Shown here in pieces: positions 12,790 to 22,500 of a stretch of 64,000 bases of DNA (position 1 is the first letter of the stretch; each line of letters begins with the position of its first letter). The position numbers were made by a program, and so were the translations under genes. Where the stretch lies: the NCBI GenBank assembly GCA_028583605.1, contig CM053334.1, positions 21,606,868-21,670,867 of the forward strand. The letters run 5' to 3'. This stretch comes from Dastarcus helophoroides (taxonomy: Eukaryota; Arthropoda; Insecta; Coleoptera; Bothrideridae). The notes under the pieces were generated by a model. The model was not told the origin of the DNA and did not search any database. It was given only the letters and a program-made list of their open reading frames with translations.

Positions 12790-14165
12790 AACATCCGCCC
12801 GCCCCTCCCTGTACACTCTCCAAATTTTCTTTTTTTGGAATTTTTCATTTTGCCCCCCTTCCCTCCTACCTCAATTTTTTCACCCCTCATTTTTCTCTTA
12901 TATATTTTCATGCTGCCCCCCCCCCCATTTTTTATTCCCCCTAATTTTTCTTTTTATGTATTTTTATGATGCTCTCCATTTTTTATTCCCCACAATTTTT
13001 CTTTTTCATGGTGCCCTCTTTCTATGCCCCTAATTTTTCTTTTTTATGTATTTTCATGATACCTCCCCATTTTCTCACCCCTCCCATTTTTCTTTTTTAT
13101 ATTTTTATTTTGCCCGCCCAATTTTTCTTTTTCATATCTTCATTTTGCCCCCCATCCCCAATTTTTTCACCCCTCAACATTTCTTTTAATATTCATTTGC
13201 CCCCCTCCCCCCTCCAATTTCTCTTGTATGTTTTCATGGTGCCTCCACCCATATTTTCATCCCCCTAATTTTTTTTTATGTATTTTTAAGGTGCTCCGCA
13301 TTTTTTATTCCCCACAATTTTTCTTTTTCATGTCTTCATTTGCCTCCCATCCCCAATTTTTCACCCCCCCCCCTCCCCACAATATTTCTTTTTTTATATA
13401 TTTTCATGGTGCCCTCTTTCTATCCCCCTAATTTTTCTTTTTTATGTATTTTCATGATGCCTCCCCATTTTCTCACCCCCCATTTTTCTTTTTCATATTT
13501 TTATTTTGCCCGCCCAATTTTTGTTTTTCATATCTTCATTTTGCACCCATCCCCAATTTTTTTTCACCCCCACCCCCCAATTTTTTCACCCCCCAATATT
13601 TATTTTTTATATATTTTCATGCCCCTAATTTTTCTTTTTTATGTATTTTCATTGGCCGCCCCCCCCCCCAATTTTTCTTGTTTAATTTTTATTTTGCCCG
13701 CCCAATTTTTCTTTTTCATTTCTTAATAATGCCCCCCATCACCAATAATTGAACCCCCGCCCCAATTTTTTCACCCTCTCCCAATATTGTTTTTTTATAT
13801 ATTTTCATGGTGCCCTCTTTCTATCCCCCTAATTTTTTTTATGTATCTCCATGGTGGCTCCCCATTTCACCCCCCCCCCCAATTTTTCTTTTTCATATTT
13901 TTATTTTGCCCGCCCAATTTTTCTTTTTCATATCTTCATTTTGCCCCCCATCCTCAATTTTTTCATCTCCCACCCCAGTTTTTTCACCCCCCTCCCCCAA
14001 ATTTCTTTTTTTATCTTTTTTCATGGTGCCCTCTTTCTCATCCCCCTAATTTTTCTTTTTTGTGTATTTTCATGGTGCCTCATCATTTTTTCATCCCCCT
14101 CCCCAAATTTTTCATTTGCATATTTTTATTTGCCCCCTCAATTTTTCTTTTTTATATTTTCACTC
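12790..14165. repeat. C/T-rich minisatellite with long C runs
   Basis: This stretch of about 1.4 kb is built from degenerate 40-60-bp units of the pattern CCCCCTAATTTTTCTTTTT, CATATTTTCATTTTGCCC, then a run of up to ten C. The + strand contains very little G. Overlapping open frames of 60-140 codons run through all three + frames; they translate to monotonous P/F/S/I sequence because the units rarely contain stops. I do not consider them coding. Confidence 0.8.
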
Positions 14166-14224
14166 CGATTAGCGGGTGCCGGATTAGCCAGATGTCGGAA
14201 AGGTTTTAAGAATTGTCATTAAAT

Positions 14225-14275
14225 GTCCGGAGTGGCGCATTGGTAGAGCAATCGACTAGTAGTTCAAATCGCCCT
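14225..14275 (+). repeat. tRNA-like remnant
   Basis: AGTGGCGCATTGGTAGAGCA matches the tRNA A-box and D-arm pattern very well. About 34 nt later AGTTCAAATCGCC resembles a B box. The spacing is shorter than in an intact tRNA and no acceptor stem can be drawn. It is best read as a truncated tRNA pseudogene or SINE head. Confidence 0.45.
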
Positions 14276-14299
14276 TTTTGGTAGTCGCTTGGAGCGCCT

Positions 14300-16560
14300 A
14301 AACTTTTCACTTCAAAAAAAGTCAAAACAATTTGCAGAAGTTAGCATGTCGAATAAACGTGGAACTCTTTTTGCAAGGAATTTTTTTTTCTTTTTCGAAA
14401 TTTCAACTAAAGTAGTTCGAGGGAAATCACAGTAAAAAAATTCGTCATATAAGTCGAAATTTTCATAAAAATGGAAATTAGTAGAAAAACAATATTTTTC
14501 AAATGTCGAATGTTTAAAAAAAAACCTAAGAGTCAAAACTTGGTTGGGAATCCAGAAAAGTTCGAATTTTTCACAAAATAAGTCAAAATTTAGAAAAAGT
14601 AGAAAACTTGATAAAGGCGAAATTTTGAAAATATCAAAATTTTCAAAAAGTCGAAAAAGGTAACATTTCGAGTAAAAGTCAACATTTTTTAAAAGATCCA
14701 GATTATTATTAAACGAATTTTTTTCAAGATTTACAAAATTATCATTTGGGGCAAAATCCAACTGAAAAAAAACCTGAATTTTTCAAAAAAACTTCGTGAA
14801 GGAGTCATAATTTTAAAAGTCCAGTTTTTTCACAAATTTAAAGTATTATAACACAAATCGAATTCTTCACAAATTGGAATCTTTTAAAAGTTGAGATTTG
14901 AAAAAAAAGTGGAACTTTTCTTTAGTCCAATTGGTAATTTTGAAACGTCCAAATTTTCAAAAAGATGGAAATTATCAAAAAAAATTGACATTGTCAAATA
15001 ATCAAATTATGGGAAAAGTCAATAATTACGAGAAAAACTCGAAATTTTGAAGTCCAAATGTTTAAGAGTCAAAATTTTAGAAAAGTCGAAATTTTGAAAT
15101 CAAAGTATATTTAAAAGATTTAAAATTTGGAAAAATATGGAAAAAAACTTTGAAATAAAAAACTTGGCGTTTGATATAGAATCGAAAAATTGAATAATAA
15201 TAAGAAAAAATGGAAATTTTGAAAAAGGTGGTACTTTAAAAAAAAACGGAAAATTTTGCAATTTGGACTCTTTGAAAAAAAAATGGAAATTCTCAAAAAG
15301 TTGAAATTTTGAAGTCCAAGTGTTTAAAAGTCGAAATTGTAGAAAAATCGAAATTTTGAAATCAAACAAAGTACATTTAAAAGATTCAAAATTCGAGAAT
15401 TGGTTGGAATTTTCCGAATGGAAAAAAAAAATTGAAATAAAAAAGTTGGCGTTTGATAAAGAATCGAAAGTTTGAATAATAATTTTAAGAAAAGGTGGAA
15501 ATTTTGAAAAAGGTGGTACTTTTTTAAAAAAACGGAAAATTTTGAAATTTTGGAATTTATAAAAAAAAGTGGAAATTCTCAAAAAGTCGAAATTTTAAAA
15601 AGGCGTAAATTAGAAAAATAGCGAAATTTGGAAAGAATCAATATTTTCAAAAAGAATCGAAATATTAAAAACGATATATTAAAAAAAATCACAGAAGTTA
15701 AAAAAGTAAGTCAAAAAATTCAACTTTAAAGTTGAAATTTTCATAAAAATGAGAAATAGAAGAAAAGTCAAAATGTTCAAATGTTGACATTTTTTTAAAA
15801 TTTTACAATTTACAAAACAAAATTGCAGTAAAAATTTCTAGAAAAAATCGAAATTTAGAAGTCGAAAGTTACGCAAAAATTAATTTTTTAAAACAAAATT
15901 CAAAATTCCAAGATGGTCGAAATTTTCAACAAATTCAAAATGTAAAACAAAATTGCAATAAAAATTTCGAGAAAAAATCGAAATTTAGAGGTTGAAAAAT
16001 CACGCAAAAATTCATTTTTTAAAACAAAATCCAAAATTTCAAGAAAGTCGAAATTTTCAGCAAATTCAAAATGTTAAAATAAAATCGAATCTTTGAAAAA
16101 GTGGAAATTTTGAAACAATTTGAAAAATCTTAATTGTCGAAGTTTTCAAAAATCTAAAGTTTCAAAAAAGTCAAAATTTTCGAAAAAGTCAAAATTTTCA
16201 AAAAAGTCAAATTTTAAGAAAAGTTAAAATTTTCAAAAAAGTCAACATTTTCAAACAAGTTTAAGGTTTCAAAAAAAAACTTGTCGTTTTTATGAAAATT
16301 TCTACTTTTAAGTCGAAATTTTTTGACTTTAAAGTGGATTATTTTCCCTCAAATTACGATTGTTAAAATTTCGAAAAAATATCAAAATTGGGAAACGAAA
16401 TTTCGATAAAAAAATCGAAATTTTGGAAACGAGAAGAAAATTTGTGGAAAAAGCGAAATTTGGGCAGTCCTTTTACATTTTGAGAAAAATAAAAAATAAG
16501 AGATTTTGAGTAAAAGCTGGAAATGTTGATAATTTGAGAAAAAATTCCAAAATTTTTACG
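14300..16560. repeat. A-rich degenerate repeat array
   Basis: The + strand is A-rich, made of AAAAAGTCGAAATTTTGAAA-like units. Two local higher-order duplications are visible. One of about 285 bp starts near 15,045 and 15,330, sharing TTGGCGTTTGATA. One of about 128 bp starts near 15,790 and 15,920, sharing AAATTGCA(G/A)TAAAAATTTC. The 149- and 160-codon - strand frames here are F/N/K-rich low-complexity translations and are not genes. Confidence 0.7.
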
Positions 16561-17495
16561 TTTTTAGACATATTTAGAACTTTCTCAAATGGTGAATCTA
16601 ACGCGGAAAATCAGCAATAATAAAATGCTCCATGTTCCTTCTAAGAAACAGTCAAAAGTCAGCTACAAATCATTCGATGGGATTTACATCTCTTGAGTAT
16701 TCATGTGGCTTACTAATAAGTCATTAATAGTGACTAAGTTGGAAATGTTTACCACACAGATGAGGCTAAGGAAGGCCGAAATCTGTATGTGGTTGTCGGT
16801 TGTAAATATTTTCAATTGTAACGCGTTCGACGTTTTGTTGCAGAACGTTGGCAAAATGCTGAACGTTGAAATTGACAGCTCAAAAAGACAAACACTTTGC
16901 GCCATAATTTAGCCAACATTGTAGTTCCTCAAATAAGCGAGATGTCAATAGTGAGGGTGGAAAAATGGGTACCCCTGAAAAATTAAATATTCAATGTACT
17001 TGATGTCCATGAAAACCAGTGGCGTTCGAACTAGCGTAGCGTTCTGGATAAGGCACGAATGGACTAGATTCTTGTTAGAAAATACGAAAACGCGTTTTAG
17101 GAATACAAGATGAAAACCCATTACCCGCATTAAAACCCGCGTGATACTTAACCGAGACGTACATCACTTAAAATTACAACCTTGTAATTTTTTTTTGCTC
17201 TCTGATTTACAACGAGCGCTTTTTCCGAAAAAGTAGATCGCGACTTGAAACGGTGCCGCTTTCTTCTGCATGTCACCTGAAAACGGACGATTCTAATCGT
17301 GAAAAAGATGCTTGAAATTAGACATACGCAGCGGCGTGGCCGTAAACAGCAGGAGGAGAGCCGACAACCGCTAAAGGCAATTTTACAGCACCACGCCACG
17401 TCGAGAAAGTGTTTGTGGGTCAGTGTCGCCGTGGAGCGTGAAAGAGCAAAATTCCACACTCTTTGGTTTTTCTCGGCATTTTTAATAAGCATTGT
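16560..17495. other. Non-repetitive stretch, no gene recognised
   Basis: Normal-complexity DNA with frames of up to 114 codons on both strands. None shows a recognisable domain, conserved motif or convincing splice structure. The last part (17,280-17,460) is GC-richer and could be a degraded transposon next to the satellite that begins at about 17,500. It may also be upstream DNA of the gene starting at 19,363. Confidence 0.3.
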
Positions 17496-17499
17496 CTTC

Positions 17500-18720
17500 T
17501 ATTATGCGTTGCTGCAACATGAAAACGTATCTCAGAATTCCCAACGCTATACAGGGTGTCCTTTATCGTAGAGAATATATAACTGTCCAATATGTGTTTT
17601 TTTTTTGTTGAAAATAGGATTATTAAAGAAGTGAAGATTTTTATCTTCAGATTTTGTCTTCTATTATACGTTACTAGAACATGAAAACCTATCTCAGAAT
17701 TCCCAACTCTATACAGGGCGTCTCTTATTGTGGAGATAACAAAACTGTCCAATGTATGTTTTTTTTTAAAATGGGATTCCTAAAAAAATGAAAATTTTTA
17801 TCTTCTGGTATTATCTTCTATTATGCTTTGCTGTAACATTAAAACGTTGCTGGCGGAATTTCCAACACTATACAGGGTGTCCCTTATCGTAAAGATGACA
17901 AAACTGTCCAATATGTTTTTTTATTGAAAATGGGATTGATAAAAAAAATGAAGACTTTTATCTTCAGGTATTGTCTTCTATTACGCGTTGCTACAAAATT
18001 AAAACATTGCTCTCGAAATTCCCGACACTATACAGAGTGTCCCTCATCATAGAAATTGCAAAACTGTCAATATCTATTTATTTTTGAAAATGGGATTAAT
18101 AAAAAAATGAAGATTTTTATCTTCAGGTATTGTCTTCTATTATGCGTTGCTGCAACATTAAAACGTTGCTCTCGGAATTCCCAACACTATACAGGGTGTC
18201 CCTTATCGTAGAGATTACAAAACTGTCCAATATGTATTTTTTAAAAAAATGGGACTAATGAAAAAATGAAGACTTTTATCTTCAGGTATTGTCTTCTATT
18301 ATGCGTTGCTACAATATTAAAACATTGCTCTTAGTATTCCCAACACTATACAGGGTGTCCCTTATCATCGAAAATGCAAAACTGTCAATATCTTTTTTTT
18401 TTGAAAATGGGATTAATAAAAAATTGAAGATTTTTATCTTCAGGTATTGTCTTCTATTGTGCTTTGCTGTAACATTAAAACGTTGCTCTCGGAATTCCCA
18501 ACACTATACAGGGTGTCCCTTATCGTAGAGATTACAAAACTGTCCATTTTTTTTTTTTTTTGAAAATGGGAATAATAAAAAAAATGAAGACTTTTATCTT
18601 CAGATATTATCTTTTATTATGCCTTGCTGCAACATTAAAATGTTGGTCTTAAAACTCCTAACACTATACAGGGTGTTCCTTATCGTAGAGATTACAAAAC
18701 TGTCCAATATGTATTTTTTT
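17500..18720. repeat. ~160-bp satellite, eight tandem copies
   Basis: A unit of 158-162 bp recurs eight times. The landmark TATACAGGGTGTCC begins at 17,548, 17,710, 17,869, 18,029, 18,188, 18,347, 18,505 and 18,665. Each unit carries, in order, TTATCTTCAGGTATTGTCTT, CTATTATGCGTTGCTGCAAC, CGTTGCTCTCGGAATTCCC and the landmark. The length is close to a nucleosome repeat. The ACAGGGTGTCC word is often seen at ends of insect mobile elements, so the array may have grown from one. Confidence 0.9.
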
Positions 18721-18965
18721 TTTAAATGGGATTCAGGTACTATGAGTCTTTTACTCCTGATGTATGTGATTTCTAGTTTCTTAAAGTCACATATACAGGG
18801 TAATGAAGTTTGGGATTTAATTCATAAGAGTGCTATTTCAATTTTAGACAAAATTGCCGAGGGAGGTGAAATTCTGTTTTGACAATTTCACACAATTTCA
18901 AAATTGCTGAGGGAGATGGAATTCTGTTTTGATAATTTCACTTTTTCAGATGCAACAATTGATGA
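18721..18965. other. Spacer with a 46-bp direct duplication
   Basis: AAAATTGCCGAGGGAGGTG followed by AATTCTGTTTTGACAATTTC occurs near 18,850 and again, slightly changed, near 18,900. No coding signal is present. The segment separates the 160-bp satellite from the CRE-like array. Confidence 0.5.
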
Positions 18966-19088
18966 TGACGTCATCGACTTTCGGAGAATGACGTCATTGA
19001 CTTTCGGAGAATTACGTCATTGACGTTCGGAGAATGACGTCATTGACGTTCGGAGAATGACGTCATTGACGTTCGGGGAATGACGTAA
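18966..19088. promoter_or_regulatory. Array of six CRE/ATF-like sites, 23-bp period
   Basis: TGACGTCA, the palindromic cAMP-response/ATF-CREB site, occurs at 18,966, 18,989, 19,035 and 19,058. One-base variants lie at 19,012 (TTACGTCA) and 19,081 (TGACGTAA). The start-to-start distance is exactly 23 bp each time; the intervening sequence is TTGACGTTCGGAGAA-like. The array ends about 275 bp upstream of the start codon at 19,363. CREB/ATF and other bZIP factors bind this motif in animals. A promoter or enhancer role here is inferred from motif and position, and a plain minisatellite cannot be excluded. Confidence 0.5.
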
Positions 19089-19362
19089 TCATGATTTTTT
19101 TTTAAATAACACCCGCCATTTTGCTCGCCACCCCTTAGTTTTGAAATGTACTTAATTGTGACAGAAAACCACCTAATTCCCTCATTTATAACTCTAGCAA
19201 AACAATATCTTAGTCAACGATGCTCCAAACATTGTTAAAACTCACTTAATCTAGTGATAAATCGGGATAAGTGCCAATGTCTTTAACCAGTGCCAAAACA
19301 GACATAATCAGAAAAGGAATAATAACATCCAAAGTGTCGTTGCTTCATAAAACTCTTTAACA
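19089..19362 (+). promoter_or_regulatory. Probable promoter and 5' leader of the cytospin gene
   Basis: Moderately AT-rich, non-repetitive DNA between the CRE-like array and the start codon. An in-frame TAA at 19,348-19,350 lies just upstream of the ATG, so 19,363 is the first possible methionine in this frame unless an upstream coding exon is spliced in. No clear TATA box or initiator was recognised. The transcription start is unknown. Confidence 0.35.
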
Positions 19363-19567
19363 ATGAAGAGTATCAAAGCCATATTTCGCAGAGGCCACCC
19401 GTCCGGCAAGCTAGACGGACAAATACACGCACCGGGCGACCTCTCGAGGTCGTCATCTGCCACCAATTTATACGCCGACACCAAGAGCAAAGGAGCCAAA
19501 CCCAAGAAGTCCGCCTCCAGGGATCGAATCGACAAAATCGGCGAAGTCAGGAAAAATGACAGAAAAG
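19363..19567 (+). CDS. SPECC1L: Cytospin exon 1 (start codon, basic N-terminus)
   Basis: Begins ACAATGAAG, a favourable insect start context, with an in-frame stop 13 nt upstream. It encodes 68 residues rich in K, R and S ([16 protein letters not shown]...), probably disordered. The donor is AAAAG|GTAACT. It ends in phase 1, and the leftover G is completed by CA of exon 2 to give Ala. Confidence 0.85.
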
Positions 19568-22500
19568 GTAACTTGATTTTATTAATTTTTCTTCGACTCA
19601 ATAACTCAGAAATAAAATAGAAGAATCACTAGATGTACATTGACAATTTAATAAAAAATTCTTCAATGTTTCTCGCGATTTATCTTCCCGGGGAAGCTCC
19701 AGTCCAAAGAAGCTACTTCAGCAACTAGGAGAATAATTTTGTTTGTTCCCAATGAATTTTAAGTTGTATTTTTCTGAGAACGCTTGAATCGGAAGTGTGT
19801 TTTTCTGAGAAAGCTTGAATCGGAAGTAAATTGTCTTTCTGTCTTTTTTTCCATCAGTGCCTCTTGCGTTTTATTGTTCTGAGAAAGCTCCAACCGAAAA
19901 TAAATTAATCTGAAAATAACCGCCTGTATCTAAATTTGTTCTTCAAAAATTTTTCTGAGTTTCCTATTTTCGTAAGAAAATTCGCACCAGGGGTAAATTT
20001 CATCATTCAGTAACTAAGAGAATATTTTTGTTCCTAAATTTGCTTCAGTGTATTTTGAGGTTTTCTTCAATGTATTTTGGGTTATATTTTTCTGAGAAAC
20101 CTTCAATCAGAAGTGAATTGAAGAGATGTTGTTTTTCTGTATTTTTTTTGCTCAAAAAGTTGTCAGTGCTTCTTGTGTTTTATTGTTATGAGAAAGCTCG
20201 AACCAGAAATACATTGACATGAAAATAATTTCGCCTGTTTATAAAATTGGCATGCAAATAATTTTGCCTGATCCTAAATTTGTTATTCAAACATTTTTCT
20301 GAGTTCACTAGGTCTTATTTTGTAAGAAAATTCGAACCAGAAATAAATTTGATCTCTCACCAACTGAGAGAATAATTTTGTCTGTTTTTAAATTTTCTTC
20401 AGAGTATTTTTAGTTATATTTTTCTGAGAAAGCTCGAATCAGAAATAAATCTGGAAAAAAATTGTCTTTCAGAGTTTTTTTGTTCAAAAATTCGTCAATG
20501 CCTTTTGTGTTTTATTGCTCTGAGGAAGCTCGAACCAGAAATAAATTGCTATGCAAATAATTTTGCCTGACCCTAAATTTGTTATTCAAAAATTTTTCTG
20601 AGATCCCCAGGTTTTATTTTTCTGAGAAAATTCAAAGCAGAAGTAAATTTGATCTTTCAGCAACTAAAAGAATAACTTTGGGTGTTCCTAAATTTTCTGT
20701 AATGTATTTTGAGTTATATTTTTCTGAGAAACCTTGATTCAGAAGTAAATCGGGAAAAAAGTTGTTTTTCTGGATTTTTTTGTTCAAAAGTTCGTCAGTG
20801 CTTCCGGTGTTTTCTTGTTGTGAGAAAGCTCCAACCAGAAATACATTGACATGAAAATAATTTTGCCCGATCCTAAATTTTTAATTCAAAAAATGTTCTG
20901 AGTTCCCCAGGTTTATTTTTCTGAGAAAATTCGAACCGGAAGTAAATTTGATCTTTCAGCAACTAAGAGAATAATTTTGCTCCTAAATTTGCTTCAGTGT
21001 ATTTTGAGGTTTTCTTCAATGTATTTTTGGTTATATTTTTCTGAGACACCTTGAATCAGAAATTAATTAAAAAAAGGTTGTTTTTCTGCATTTTTTTGCT
21101 CAAAAGTTGGCAGTGATTCTTGCGTTTTATTGTTTTGAGAAAGCTCGAACCAGAAATACAGAGTTCCTCAGGTTTATTTTTCTGAGAAAATTCGAACCGG
21201 AAGTAAATTTAATTTTTCAGAAACTAAGTCTTGTCTATTTCTAAATTTTCTTCACTGCATTTTCCGATTTTATTTTTCTGAGAAATCTTCAGAAGCAAAT
21301 TGGGAAAAAAAGTTGTTTTCAGGATTTTTTTGTTCATAAATTCTTCAGTCCTTCGCACGCTTTATTGTTCTGAGCAAGCTCGAACCAGAAATAAATTTTC
21401 ATAAACATAATTTTGCCTGATCTCAAATTTTTAATTCAAATTTTCTGAGTTTCACAAGTTTATTTTTCTAAAAAAAAATTCGAGCCATAAGTAAATCTGA
21501 TCTTTCAGTAACTAAGAGAATAGATTAGTCTATTCCTAAATTTTCTTCACACTATTTAAAGTGATATTTTTCTGGGAAAGCTCGAATCAGAAATAAATCT
21601 GGAAAAAAGTTGTCTTTCAGAGTTTTTTTGTTCCAAAATTCGTCAGCGCTTTTTGCGTTTTATTGTTCTGAGGAAGGTCGAACCAGAAATAAATTGCCAT
21701 GCAAATAATTTTGCCTGTTCTTAAATTTGTTATTCAACGATTTTTCTGAGTTTCCCAGGTTTTATTTTTCTAAGAAAATTCAAAGCAGTAGTAAATTTGA
21801 TCTTTCACCAACTAAAAGAATAATTTTGGATGTTCGTAAATATTCTTTAATGCATTTTGAGTTATATTTTTCTGAGAAACCTTGATTCAGAAGTGAATCA
21901 GGAAAAAAGTTGGTTTTCTGGATTTTTTTTGTTCAAAAGTTCGTCAGAGCTTTTTGCGTTTTCTTGTTCTGATAAAGCTCGAACCAGAAATACATTGACA
22001 TGAAAATAATTTTGCCTGATCCTAAATTTTTAATTCAAAAAATGTTCTGAGTTTCCCGGGTTTATTTTTCTGAGAAAATTCGAACCGGAAGTAAATTTGA
22101 TTTTTCATAAAGTAAGTCTTGACTATTCCTAAATTTTCTTTACTGCATTTTCAGTTTTTATTTTTCTGAGAAACCTTGAATCAGAAGCAAATTGTTTTCA
22201 GGATTTTTTTGTTCAAAAACCATTCAGTCTTTCTTACGCTTTATTGTTCTGAGCAAGCTCGAACCAGAAATAAATTTTCATGAAAATAATTTTGCCTGAT
22301 CCTAAATTTTTAATTCAAAAATATTTCTGAGTTCCCCAAGTTTATTTTTCTAAAAAAATTCGAACCAGAAATAAATCTGCTCTTTCAGTAACCAAGAGAA
22401 TAGATTTGTCTATTCCTAAATTTTCTTTACAGTATTTAAAGGTATATTTTTCTGAGAAAGCTCGAATCAGAAGTGAATCGGGAAAAAAGTGGTCTTTCAG

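Noticed and set aside
12745..14222. Overlapping proline/phenylalanine-rich frames in all three + frames
   Set aside because: All three frames are open at once because of base composition. They are a property of the C/T minisatellite and not of a gene.
10554..17492. Small frames of 60-114 codons in the non-repetitive stretches 10.5-11.7 and 16.6-17.5 kb
   Set aside because: No recognisable domain, no paired splice sites and no consistent coding signal. They are left unannotated.
18966..19088. CRISPR-like array (23-bp repeats)
   Set aside because: There are no unique spacers, the repeats are contiguous, and the surroundings are a eukaryotic gene. It is a tandem repeat with CRE-like sites.
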